A stretch of 64,000 nt of DNA, from the NCBI RefSeq assembly GCF_015223355.1, contig NZ_JADFFK010000023.1, positions 26,449-90,448 of the forward strand, given 5' to 3'. Below, in pieces: positions 54,557 through 62,886 of this stretch. Below the pieces are notes generated by a model that was not told where the DNA came from, did not search any database, and saw only the letters and a list, made by a program, of their open reading frames with translations. Both the position numbers and the translations under genes were made by a program. Every line of letters starts with the position of its first letter. Within the stretch, counting starts at the first letter, position 1. This stretch comes from Salipiger mangrovisoli. Lineage in GTDB: Bacteria > Pseudomonadota > Alphaproteobacteria > Rhodobacterales > Rhodobacteraceae.

Positions 54557-55084
54557 ATGACGAACGACGCCCCGCGCCCCTCCGCCTCTCCCAAGGCCTC
54601 GCGCGCTCCGCGCTGGATGCGCCTGCTGCTGCTGGGTTCGCTGGCGCTCAATCTCGCCGTGGCCGGCGTCGTCGCGGGCGGGCTACTGCGCCACGGCGGT
54701 CCCGACCGCGACGGCCCGCCGCGTGGCCGGGATTTCATCACGCCTTACACGCGGGCCTTCTCCGAGGACCAGCGGCGCGAGCTGGGGCACAAGCTGTTCA
54801 GCTCCTTTGAGCGCAAGCAGGGCGATCGGCCGCGGCCGGCCCCCTTTGGCGATTACCGCAGCGCGGTCGAGGTGCTGCGTGCCGACCCCTTCGACAGTGC
54901 CGCCTTCGCGCAGGCGCTGACTGCCCAAGACGCCCGCGCGGCAGAGCGGCAGAAGATGGGGCAGCAGGTGCTGGTGGACTACGTCTCGGCACTCTCGCCG
55001 GAGGCGCGGACGGCCTATGCGGACCGGCTGGAAGCGGAGCTTGACGATCTGGCGCGCCATCTGCCCCGCAAACCGCGGGACTGA
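54557..55084 (+). CDS. Periplasmic heavy-metal-sensor-like protein (CnrX/Spy-like)
   Basis: 175 residues from ATG 54557, two bases after the preceding stop. A membrane anchor MRLLLLGSLALNLAVAGVVAGG (about 23-44) is followed by a helical periplasmic domain with RDFITPYTRAFSEDQRRELG and LTAQDARAAERQKMGQQVLVDYVSAL. This is the four-helix hairpin of the CnrX/Spy heavy-metal resistance group. Its place after sigma and anti-sigma genes is that of a signal sensor. Confidence 0.8.
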   Translation: MTNDAPRPSASPKASRAPRWMRLLLLGSLALNLAVAGVVAGGLLRHGGPDRDGPPRGRDFITPYTRAFSEDQRRELGHKLFSSFERKQGDRPRPAPFGDYRSAVEVLRADPFDSAAFAQALTAQDARAAERQKMGQQVLVDYVSALSPEARTAYADRLEAELDDLARHLPRKPRD

Positions 55085-55117
55085 ACGCGGCGCGCCCGCG
55101 CTGTTCGGCCAAGGGCC

Positions 55118-56557
55118 TTACATCTGGCGCACCTCGCGCAGATGTATTCGCCGCGGCAGCGGCGTCTCCGGCCGCGCAAGGCGCACGCGGTTGCGACCGG
55201 CCTGCTTGGCGGCATAGAGCGCGCCGTCGGCCCGGACCAGAGCGGCCTCGACCGGGTCGCCTTCCTCGGCCACCAGCGCCACGCCGATGCTGACCGTCAG
55301 CGCAAGGCAGGCGGGGGCGTCGGGCATTCGGTCGCTCGACGGAAGCGCAAGGCGGGCCACGGAGTGACGCAGGCGGCGGGCGGTGGCCAGCGCCTCATCG
55401 GCGGTGCAGCCGGGCAGCGCGATCAGAAACTCCTCGCCGCCGAGTCGGGCCAGCAGATCGCCCTCTCGCAAGGTCTCCGACAGCGCTTGCGCCGAGGCGG
55501 CCAGCGCCCGGTCGCCGGTGGAATGTCCCCAGCGATCGTTCACCGCCTTGAAGTGGTCAAGGTCGGCGACGAGCAGCGCGAGCGGCTGAGCCTGCTGCGC
55601 CGCCTTCTGCGCCATGCGCGCCAGTTCGGGCATCGCGTAGCGCCGGTTGTACAGCCCGGTGAGCGGGTCGATCATCGCGTCCCGCAAGCCGCTGCGCAGG
55701 GCGGCGCGATGCCGCTCGGCGCAGCGCCCGCGGGCAATCAGCCGCGGCAGGCGCAACGCGAGTTCCAGTGGGTCCGCACCGTGATGCAGCAATTCGTCGG
55801 CACCGAGGTCGAGCGCCTGCGCCGCGAGCGTCGCGCGGCCCGCATCCGTGACATAGACCAATGCGGCGCGGCGCTGCGCACGGGCGGTGCGCAGTTGCGA
55901 CAGCAGGGCCAGCCCCGCGCCCGCGTCGGAGCCCGGGTCGATGAGAACGATCACCTCGGCAAAAATCGCGTTGTTCTTGAGCAGATGCTCGGGCAGTGCG
56001 ACCTGCACCTGCGCGCCGAGACCGATCCGCAGCCGCGCGGCAAGCGGGTCCATGGCCTGGGCCGGATCCATGGAGATCAGCGAGATTCGGGAGGGGCGCT
56101 CGAAACTGCGTGGGGCATCGGACAGGCCGAGCGCACGCTTGGTGTCGCTGTGCAGGTGCATTTCGTCCTGCGCCCTGGCGCGGCGCAAGAGATTGCGCAT
56201 TCGGGGCAGCAGCAGAATCTCCGAGGCCGGGCGGGCGATGACGTCGTCGGCGCCCATCGCCAGAAGCGCAAGCCGTTGCTCGGGCTGGTCGTCTTCGCAG
56301 AGCAGGATGAGCGGTGTGTCGCCGTGACCGGGAAGCGCGCGCAGGCGGGTGCAGAAGCCGCCACCACACATGTCGGACAGGCGCGTCGAGGCGATGACCA
56401 GGTCAGGCCGGCTTGCCGCGGCCTCGGTCAGCGCCTCTGTGCCGCTTTCGGCGGTGCTCACCTGGTAAAAGGCCTTGGCCAGTCGGCCCCTGAGCAGGAT
56501 GCGGTGGTCCGCCATGCCCTCGACGATCAGAATGCGTCCTGCCATTGGCCCGCTCAT
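55118..56557 (-). CDS. PleD-like diguanylate cyclase with two receiver domains
   Basis: 479 residues from ATG 56557. Receiver 1 (about 5-125) opens GRILIVEGMADHR, where the usual acidic pair is lost, and reads LVIASTRLSDM where the phospho-Asp is expected. Receiver 2 (about 155-285) has VIVLIDPGSDAGAG. The GGDEF domain (about 305-460) has an intact GGEEF with RxxD (REGD) five residues before it, the product-inhibition I-site. It makes cyclic di-GMP. Divergent from the DUF3572 gene, as in many alphaproteobacteria. Confidence 0.92.
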   Translation of the reverse strand: MSGPMAGRILIVEGMADHRILLRGRLAKAFYQVSTAESGTEALTEAAASRPDLVIASTRLSDMCGGGFCTRLRALPGHGDTPLILLCEDDQPEQRLALLAMGADDVIARPASEILLLPRMRNLLRRARAQDEMHLHSDTKRALGLSDAPRSFERPSRISLISMDPAQAMDPLAARLRIGLGAQVQVALPEHLLKNNAIFAEVIVLIDPGSDAGAGLALLSQLRTARAQRRAALVYVTDAGRATLAAQALDLGADELLHHGADPLELALRLPRLIARGRCAERHRAALRSGLRDAMIDPLTGLYNRRYAMPELARMAQKAAQQAQPLALLVADLDHFKAVNDRWGHSTGDRALAASAQALSETLREGDLLARLGGEEFLIALPGCTADEALATARRLRHSVARLALPSSDRMPDAPACLALTVSIGVALVAEEGDPVEAALVRADGALYAAKQAGRNRVRLARPETPLPRRIHLREVRQM

Positions 56558-56718
56558 GTCCCTGTACCGTGGTCCTGCTCTGCACCTGGGGCGTAGGTGG
56601 TTCCGGCGCGGCGCATTTCTCGCCATCCGGGCGCAGATCGCACGGCCTTGCATCCCCGTTGTCGCTCAGTCTTTATGAAAACTGGTTAAGAAAGCCTTTC
56701 AATTGACGGGGTGCGAAG

Positions 56719-57000
56719 ATGGTGGGACGCGACGAGGCAGAGCTGATCGGCTTGCAGGCGGCGGCCTGGCTTGCTGCCAATGACGAGCTTCTGCCGGTCT
56801 TCCTGGGAGCCACCGGCGCCTCGGTCGAGGATTTCCGGACCGGCCTCTCCGATCCGGGGTTCCAGGGTGCCGTGCTCGATTTCCTGCTGATGGACGACGC
56901 CTGGGTGCGGGCCTTCTGCGATGAAGCGGGGCTGACCTACGATCTGCCATTCCAGGCGCGCCAGCATCTTCCCGGCGGCGGCGAGGTGCATTGGACATGA
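56719..57000 (+). CDS. DUF3572 protein
   Basis: 93 residues: LIGLQAAAWLAANDELLPVF, GATGASVEDFRTGLSDPGF and LDFLLMDDAWVRAFCDEAGL are typical of this small alphaproteobacterial family of unknown function, commonly found beside pleD. Its stop overlaps the phosphatase start (ATGA). Confidence 0.88.
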   Translation: MVGRDEAELIGLQAAAWLAANDELLPVFLGATGASVEDFRTGLSDPGFQGAVLDFLLMDDAWVRAFCDEAGLTYDLPFQARQHLPGGGEVHWT

Positions 57001-57713
57001 CCGCGGCCCCGCAGCGGCGCGCAGCGGCGGTGCTGTTCGACAAGGATGGCACGCTGTTCGATTTCACCCGCACATGGAGCGCCTGGGCGCTGGGGGTGAT
57101 GGATCACCTGGCGCAGGGCGATGGCCTGCTGGTGGCCGCAATGGCGCGCGAGCTGCGCTTCGACCTCGACAGCCGCAGCTTCTGGAAAGACAGCCCGGTG
57201 ATCGCTGGTACCAGCCGCGAGGCGGCGGAATGCCTGGCACGTGGGCTTGGCGGGCGCGATGCCGCCGCGCTTGAAAGCTTCCTCTCCGAGGCGGCGGCCA
57301 GAGCGCCGGTGGTCGAAGCCGTGCCGCTGGCGCCGCTGCTGGACAGGCTGCGCGGCGCCGGGTTGCGGCTGGGGGTCATGACCAACGACAACGAGGCCGT
57401 GGCCTACGCCCATCTTGGTCAGGTCGGCGTCGCGGACCGGTTCGATTTCGTCGCAGGCTTCGACAGCGGGCACGGTGCAAAGCCGTCGCCCGAACCGCTG
57501 CTGGCCTTCGCTGCGGCGCTGGACCTTTCGCCCGCCCAGGTCGTCATGGTCGGCGACAGCACCCACGACCTAATGGCCGGGCGCGCGGCCGGCATGATGA
57601 CCGTGGGGGTTCTGACCGGTCCGGCAGGCGCCGAAGAGCTGCGCCCGCTCGCGGATGCCGTCCTGCCAGACATCGGGCATCTTCCCGATTGGCTGCGCAT
57701 CGTGGCGACCTGA
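56997..57713 (+). CDS. HAD-family phosphatase (phosphoglycolate-phosphatase-like)
   Basis: 238 residues from ATG 56997, overlapping the DUF3572 stop. Motif I is VLFDKDGTLFDFTRTW (about 14-29), motif II is VMTNDN, and motif IV is VVMVGDSTHDLMAGRAAGM (about 184-202). The cap domain lies between. It hydrolyses a small phosphate ester; phosphoglycolate is typical but unproven. Confidence 0.9.
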   Translation: MTAAPQRRAAAVLFDKDGTLFDFTRTWSAWALGVMDHLAQGDGLLVAAMARELRFDLDSRSFWKDSPVIAGTSREAAECLARGLGGRDAAALESFLSEAAARAPVVEAVPLAPLLDRLRGAGLRLGVMTNDNEAVAYAHLGQVGVADRFDFVAGFDSGHGAKPSPEPLLAFAAALDLSPAQVVMVGDSTHDLMAGRAAGMMTVGVLTGPAGAEELRPLADAVLPDIGHLPDWLRIVAT

Positions 57714-57961
57714 TGGTGGAAATTCCCTAAAACTTTCCGATTTCCGATTTCCTTAAGCCCCCGTGCCTTAATCTGGTGGTCGTATCGCCATGTTGCTCGT
57801 GATCCTTCTCGCGGACAGCGCGGCCATGCGAAGGAGAAAGGACACACGCGATGGAAGAACGACCGCGCGGCACTGACAGTGCGGGAGCGGAGCCAAGGTC
57901 GGCTGCAGCCCTCCTGAGACGCGGCGGCGCGTAGCGCGCCGGACAGCGGATGGAGTGGCGG

Positions 57962-58570
57962 ATGCACGGGTTGGTTGCGCGCACGCTCCAGTGTTTCGTG
58001 CAAGACACCTATGGGCCAGAGCGCTGGCGCAGCGTTGCCGATGCCGCCCAGCTCGACCTGCCCGAGTTCGAAGCCATGCTCGACTATGAGGCACAGATCG
58101 TCGGCCGGGTGCTGACGCAGGCCGAGATCGAACTGGGCAAGCCGCGCGCCGCGATGCTCGAGGACATCGGAACATATCTGATGACCCACCCCAACAACGA
58201 ACGCCTGCGCCGACTCATGCGCTATGGCGGCGAGGACTTCATCGATTTCCTGCACTCGCTCGAGGAACTGCCCGGACGCGCGCGGCTTGCCGTGCCCGAT
58301 CTCGATCTGCCGCCGCTGGAACTGACCGAGACCGCCGCACGCCGATTCACGCTCGTCTGCAAGTGCAGCGGCCCCACCAGACGCGGCTATTCGCATGTGC
58401 TTGCCGGCGTGCTGCGGGCGATGGCGGACGACTATGGCGCGCTGATCGTGCTCGACCTCGAGGCAGGGCCGGGGGAGGACGAAATGATCGAGATCGCGGT
58501 GGTCGAGCCCAGCTATTCAGCGGGCCGCAGCTTCGAGCTGGGCGCGCATGGTGCGGGGCGTGACGGATGA
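57962..58570 (+). CDS. H-NOX-like (HNOB) sensor protein
   Basis: 202 residues from ATG 57962 (MHGLVARTLQCFVQDTYG), preferred over ATG 57950 because the GGAG between them serves as ribosome-binding site. The fold pattern matches HNOB: LTQAEIELGKPRAAMLEDIGTYL, then RYGGEDFIDFLHSL. The expected proximal His region reads LEELPGRARL with Pro, and the distal region reads KCSGPTRRG without a YxSxR motif. Coupled by a 4-bp overlap to a diguanylate cyclase, the usual H-NOX partner. Confidence 0.8.
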   Translation: MHGLVARTLQCFVQDTYGPERWRSVADAAQLDLPEFEAMLDYEAQIVGRVLTQAEIELGKPRAAMLEDIGTYLMTHPNNERLRRLMRYGGEDFIDFLHSLEELPGRARLAVPDLDLPPLELTETAARRFTLVCKCSGPTRRGYSHVLAGVLRAMADDYGALIVLDLEAGPGEDEMIEIAVVEPSYSAGRSFELGAHGAGRDG

Positions 58571-59634
58571 CGCCGCTTGCCCTGCCGCAGGCCACGCTGG
58601 ACCGGCTCTGCCCCATGCACGCTCGCCTTGATGCTATGGGACGGGTCGGTACGATCGGGCCGACATTGCACCGGGTCCTCGGCGGCCGGGAGTACCGCAC
58701 GCGGCATTTCTCTGAGTTGTTCGACATCTTTCGCCCGCGTCAGATCACCGAACTTGCGGCGCTCCTGGCGCTCGATGGGCGGCGCTTGCAGGTGCGGCTG
58801 GTCGGGCAGGGGCGCGAGACGCTGCGCGGTCTCGCCCTGCCGGATGCGTCGGGCGGGGCGGTACTCGACCTGTCCTTCGGCCTCGGCCTTGTCGATGCCG
58901 TGCGCGATCACGCGCTGACCAGCAGCGATTTCGCGGCGACGGATCTCGCCATCGACATGCTCTACCTGGTCGAGGCGAAATCTGCCGCGATGGAGGCGTC
59001 GCGCACGCTCAATCGCCGCTTGCAGGGCGCAATGCTGGCCGCCGAGGAGCGCGCCTATACCGATCCTCTCACCGGGCTGCGCAACCGCCGTGCCGTGTCG
59101 CAGGTGCTCACCGACCTGCTGCGGAGGGACGCGGCTTTTGCGGTGATGCACGTGGACCTCGATTTCTTCAAACGGGTCAATGACACGCTCGGACATGGGG
59201 CAGGTGACCGGGTTCTGGAGCGGGTCGCCGGCGTCATGCGCGAGCTGACCCGGCAGGAGGATACAGTGGCGCGTGTCGGCGGCGACGAGTTTGTCATCGT
59301 CGTGGTTGGTACGGGCGATCGTACCCGTCTTGCCGCTCTGGCGGCGCAGCTCATCACCCGGCTCGAAGAGCCGATTCCGCTGCGGGCTGAAACCGCGCTT
59401 CCGCCGGCACGGATTTCCGCGAGCATCGGTATCGCGCTGCGGTCTCCCGGTGAGCCGATGCCGCGGAGCGGGGCCGATGCGCTGCTCGAAGCATCGGATG
59501 CGGCGCTCTACGATGCGAAGCGCGCCGGACGCGGCAGATACGCATTTTTCTGCCCAGAGGTCCTCCGGCGAGGGCGTGATCGCCGCGGGTCTTCGGACCG
59601 TCGGGAGGGTTCTGGCGAGGGTTCCGCAAGGTGA
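58567..59634 (+). CDS. HNOBA-like diguanylate cyclase, partner of the H-NOX-like protein
   Basis: 355 residues. The N-terminal part (about 1-115) starts LCPMHARLDAMGRVGTIGPT and resembles the H-NOX-associated HNOBA/PAS-like domain. A helical linker (about 130-165) precedes a GGDEF domain (about 165-320), with intact GGDEF and an RxxD I-site (RQED) five residues before it. It is expected to make cyclic di-GMP under control of the co-translated H-NOX-like protein. The C-terminal tail is Arg/Ser-rich and probably disordered. Confidence 0.9.
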   Translation: MTPLALPQATLDRLCPMHARLDAMGRVGTIGPTLHRVLGGREYRTRHFSELFDIFRPRQITELAALLALDGRRLQVRLVGQGRETLRGLALPDASGGAVLDLSFGLGLVDAVRDHALTSSDFAATDLAIDMLYLVEAKSAAMEASRTLNRRLQGAMLAAEERAYTDPLTGLRNRRAVSQVLTDLLRRDAAFAVMHVDLDFFKRVNDTLGHGAGDRVLERVAGVMRELTRQEDTVARVGGDEFVIVVVGTGDRTRLAALAAQLITRLEEPIPLRAETALPPARISASIGIALRSPGEPMPRSGADALLEASDAALYDAKRAGRGRYAFFCPEVLRRGRDRRGSSDRREGSGEGSAR

Positions 59635-59709
59635 GCCAAAAAAGACCGAGATTTTTTCCAGAAGGGGGTTGCGCCCTCCGGGAGGCTGGCGTAAATCCCG
59701 CGCCACGGT

Positions 59710-59784
59710 TGGGGCGTAGCCAAGTGGTAAGGCACCGGTTTTTGGTACCGCGCACCGTAGGTTCGAATCCTACCGCCCCAGCCA
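59710..59784 (+). tRNA. tRNA-Gln (anticodon TTG)
   Basis: Acceptor TGGGGCG pairs with CGCCCCA; D-arm GCC-AAGTGGTAA-GGC; anticodon loop TTTTGGT gives TTG; T-arm GTAGG-TTCGAAT-CCTAC; the 3' end GCCA encodes CCA. One base pair at the base of the anticodon stem is mismatched (C-C). It borders the gene-poor right end of the window. Confidence 0.95.
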
Positions 59785-60078
59785 ATATCTCCTAACATAC
59801 CGAAGTTACGAAACTTCCGGCCCGAGGGCGGTAGAAATGCCCCCGTAAGTGCCCCACCTATCGGCCCCCATCGAGACGTTCTGCAACCGTTGGCAGCGGT
59901 GGCGGCGAAAGACCACGGACAAGGTCATCAGCACGAGGATGATGACGGGACTGGCCGCCGAGCGCGGCGGGAAAGGGTTGTGATGATCGACACCTTTCGC
60001 CACGACCTATGCCCGACGGTCTTCCTGTCAGCCATCGCTCTCGCCGCTACTGGAATATGCTGGCTATCAGTCCCGAGC
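59785..60078. other. Gene-poor stretch after tRNA-Gln
   Basis: 294 bp. Short frames on both strands encode hydrophobic bits such as FLSAIALAATGICWLSV (plus) and ISTALGPEVS (minus), but none has a good start and length. No direct repeat of the tRNA-Gln 3' end was found nearby. Possibly decayed genes. Confidence 0.4.
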
Positions 60079-60924
60079 CTAGAGGACGGCCTTCAGGTTC
60101 TGGCTGAGGCTGTGGGCCCGGCAGCGCTCGGCGAGCGTGTCGGCGTCGATCACGGCATCGTCGAGCCGGGCGGGGAGATGCTCGAAACCGACCACCTCGC
60201 ATAAGCCGAGGTAGCCATCCTGGTCCGCGCCCGGATCGGCGAGGATCGGCATGCCGTTCGCGGCCATGTAGTACAGGCGGAACGGATTGATGAATTTCTC
60301 GCTGGCACCGTAGGACAGGTTGAGCCCCCATTTGCAGGTCGCAACGAAGTAATCCTTCACCGTCAACGGATCGTTTCTGCCCAGGATTTTCACAGTGCGG
60401 CCGTGGGTGTTGACCAGGCGATCCACCTTTTCCGCCCGGCTGCCTTTCAGCAGGCCGAAGAACAGGGCCTCGAAGTCGAAGTCCTTCCGTCGGACGATCC
60501 TGGGATCGCGCAGCTGCTCGTAGAACCCCCAGCGTGCATAGCGGATTTTCGCGGCATCGCAGACGCCCGCATAGGCCGAAAGGTTGGCCAGGTAAGGGGT
60601 GATCACGAACCGTGCCCCTTCGACCAGGGACGTGTAGCTCGAGAGCGGGAAATTCGGTCTTTGGTTGATGGTCGCACCGTCGAAGTTCTCCACTTCGAAG
60701 ATGGCGTAGTCGATCGTCGAGCCGCGGATTTGCCGGACCGTGTCTTCGGAGGCGGCCAGAAAATCGGCACCGATGATGATGTTCAGCCGGTTCTGCTCGA
60801 AGTTGTTGATGCGCATCACGACGTCATGACCAAGCTCTTCGAGGGCGAACAGCAGGCCGTAAGCGATATCCGCCTTGAAATCCAACCATTCCCTGTTCCC
60901 GATGTGGCAGACATTGATCTTCAT
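60079..60924 (-). CDS. Glycosyltransferase-like protein of unknown function
   Basis: 281 residues from ATG 60924, with AGGACG 7 bp upstream. It opens MKINVCHIGNREWLDFKADI. Features include VVMRINNFEQNRLNIIIGAD, a central RYARWGFYEQL, and ASEKFINPFRLYYMAANGMP followed by ILADPGADQDGY, the kind of C-terminal segment found in group 1 glycosyltransferase-like proteins. No DXD or clear catalytic motif was confirmed. It stands alone with long untranslated DNA on both sides, consistent with transfer. Confidence 0.6.
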   Translation of the reverse strand: MKINVCHIGNREWLDFKADIAYGLLFALEELGHDVVMRINNFEQNRLNIIIGADFLAASEDTVRQIRGSTIDYAIFEVENFDGATINQRPNFPLSSYTSLVEGARFVITPYLANLSAYAGVCDAAKIRYARWGFYEQLRDPRIVRRKDFDFEALFFGLLKGSRAEKVDRLVNTHGRTVKILGRNDPLTVKDYFVATCKWGLNLSYGASEKFINPFRLYYMAANGMPILADPGADQDGYLGLCEVVGFEHLPARLDDAVIDADTLAERCRAHSLSQNLKAVL

Positions 60925-61456
60925 CGTGACGTCCTGATGCTTGGTGGATGCGACCCAAGTTCTAGACACCGCGAGTCTTGAAGCCCAGTCGGTGTCGCCG
61001 CCGGCGCGGGGAGTGTTGGAATTTTGCGACAAGCCCGGCAAGGCGCCGAAAGACGTGGGCCAGCAGTGGCCCGGTTCCTCGCCGAGAGCAGGCAGGGGCC
61101 CGAAACCGGGGACCGCAGACGCTTCTGCGCGTCGCAAACAATTCTGCAACAATCGATGTGTACCAAATGGCCCTGGGAATAATCGCATTATTTCAATGTG
61201 ATGACGCTGCGTGATGACTCTGCGGCCAGGCGCGCCTTGATGGCCGATCCGATGGCCCATGGGAGGTCTGCGAGATGCACAATGTCCGGCCCGCAGAGCC
61301 CCGCCGCCTGCACCTGATAGGTCTGCGTTCTCCGTCGTCGAAGGCGCTGCAGGATCGCATGGCCAAGGCAGCACCCGAAGCCACACCAGGGTTCCGAGCG
61401 ACGGTCTCGTTGGTCCGCAGTCGATCTGGCCGCACCCGGACCTCGGAGGCGGGGCG
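60925..61456. other. Long intergenic region
   Basis: 532 bp with no convincing gene. It contains the direct repeat GTGATGAC-GCTGC-GTGATGAC (61198-61218), a possible operator for the EamA gene 240 bp to the right. Around 61140-61200 the sequence is AT-richer. Confidence 0.45.
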
Positions 61457-62443
61457 ATGATCTCGGCCGAGATGGCGCGGCTTGGCCGTTTGCGGCCGCT
61501 TGCGGGTCTCGCGATGGTGTCCGTCGCGGCCTGTCTTTGGGGAACGGTCGGGGTCGCCAACGGGCTGATGCGGAAGGATATCGTGTTCGATCCCGCGCTC
61601 ATCGGGATGCTGCGGGTCGGGATGGGGGCCATCTTGATTTTCTTGATCGCACGTCTGGCAGGACACCCCCTGCCAGAGATGCGCCGGCTGCCCCTTGCGC
61701 CGCTGTGCCTGTTCGGTCTTTCGGGTGCGGTCTTCCAGATCTGCCTGTTCGCGGCCTTTGCGCGGGTCGGCGTGACGGTGACGGTGGCGGTGACGGTCTG
61801 CGCCCCGCCAATGATCGTGGTTGCTGCCAGCGCGCTGCGCCGGGGCCGTTTGCCACCGGGATGGACCATGGTCGCCTTGATGTTGTCGGTCGCGGGGCTC
61901 GCCCTCGTGTCCTTCGATCCGCAGGCTGCCGTCGATGCCGCGGGCGCATTGGACATGGTCGGCGCGGGGCTCCTCGCCGGGGCCTCGCTGGCATTCGTCG
62001 GAATTTCCGTTGCGGCGCGGGCGGCGTGTCGGACGGTGCCATGTCTTTGCGTGACTTACCTTGGCCTGGCGGCCACGGGGGGCGTTCTGGCGGCGGTTGG
62101 TCTTTCGCGCAGTTCGGGTTCGCTCGTCGATTTGACGATGCTGGAGCCGCGCGAGCTTGCGCTGCTTGCCTACATCGGCTTTGCCGCAACGGGCGGCGCC
62201 TATTGTGCCTTCGTGACCGGGATGAAGCTCAGTTCCTCCGCCGGGGTCGGGCTCATCGCGACCATGACCGAGCCGGCGATTGCCGCATTCCTTGCCGCGG
62301 TGCTGCTGCGCGAGACGCTTTCCCTCGCCGAGGCGGTCGGCTGCGCGCTGATGCTTGTCGCGATGCTGGCCCTGTTCCGCTCCGAACTGGGCACGACGTC
62401 GAGGGCGCAGCGCGATGAGGCCATCTCGCACAGCGCGGGATGA
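61457..62443 (+). CDS. EamA-family (DMT) transporter
   Basis: 328 residues from ATG 61457, with GGAGG 7 bp upstream. Ten hydrophobic helices in two EamA repeats: AACLWGTVGVANGLM (about 25) begins the first, and LLAGASLAFVGISVAARAA begins the second. It ends with ATMTEPAIAAFLAAVLLRETLS, the conserved EamA segment, and a polar tail. These are inner-membrane exporters or importers of small metabolites; substrate unknown. Confidence 0.88.
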   Translation: MISAEMARLGRLRPLAGLAMVSVAACLWGTVGVANGLMRKDIVFDPALIGMLRVGMGAILIFLIARLAGHPLPEMRRLPLAPLCLFGLSGAVFQICLFAAFARVGVTVTVAVTVCAPPMIVVAASALRRGRLPPGWTMVALMLSVAGLALVSFDPQAAVDAAGALDMVGAGLLAGASLAFVGISVAARAACRTVPCLCVTYLGLAATGGVLAAVGLSRSSGSLVDLTMLEPRELALLAYIGFAATGGAYCAFVTGMKLSSSAGVGLIATMTEPAIAAFLAAVLLRETLSLAEAVGCALMLVAMLALFRSELGTTSRAQRDEAISHSAG

Positions 62444-62670
62444 GCGGAGGACGTCGGAAGTTGGTTGCGCTGCGCATTGCGCGCGGGCGAGGCGTTGCTG
62501 CGCTTGGCGGAAGGGCGATTGGCCGGCGTGATATCGATCGACATGTCCCGCAGCTTCCGGCGCGGGACATGTTTGGGTGCGGCGCGTCCTGTCGCGCGGC
62601 TGTCAGCGTCGCTTGGCGCCCTGTCTGGCCGGTTGTCTCGCACGCAGGGGGACTTGCGCGCGAGCTGTCT

Positions 62671-62886
62671 TCAGGACGTCATCGCCTGCCGTAAGGGGGG
62701 CGAGACATCCGCGCGTTCCCGGTCTTCAAGTTCGAGATCGCCGCTCGCCCCGACCCGTGCAAGTCCCTTGTCGATAAGGATGCTGGCATCACCATGATTG
62801 AAATTTATGACATTATTGATACGCAATTTGCACAACAAAAAGTACTGCGGGCCGGTCAAGCCGTATGGAATATTACTCAACACCAT
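62671..62886 (-). CDS. Small AT-rich gene, unknown function
   Basis: 71 residues from ATG 62886 with a strong GGAGGAG just upstream. It begins MVLSNIPYGLTGPQYFLLCK and continues with a short helical segment and ILIDKGLARVGASGDLELED, loosely like a small winged-helix protein. Its first half is much AT-richer than the rest of the window, a sign of transfer. Not recognised. Confidence 0.5.
   Translation of the reverse strand: MVLSNIPYGLTGPQYFLLCKLRINNVINFNHGDASILIDKGLARVGASGDLELEDRERADVSPPLRQAMTS

Noticed and set aside
60941..61201. An 86-codon frame with GVLEFCDKPGKAPKDVGQQ
   Set aside because: It overlaps a non-coding stretch, its start is poor and the rest is low-complexity; the minus frame is equally open.
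59710..62450. Island inserted at tRNA-Gln
   Set aside because: The genes to its right look isolated, but no direct repeat of the tRNA-Gln 3' end and no integrase were found in the window.
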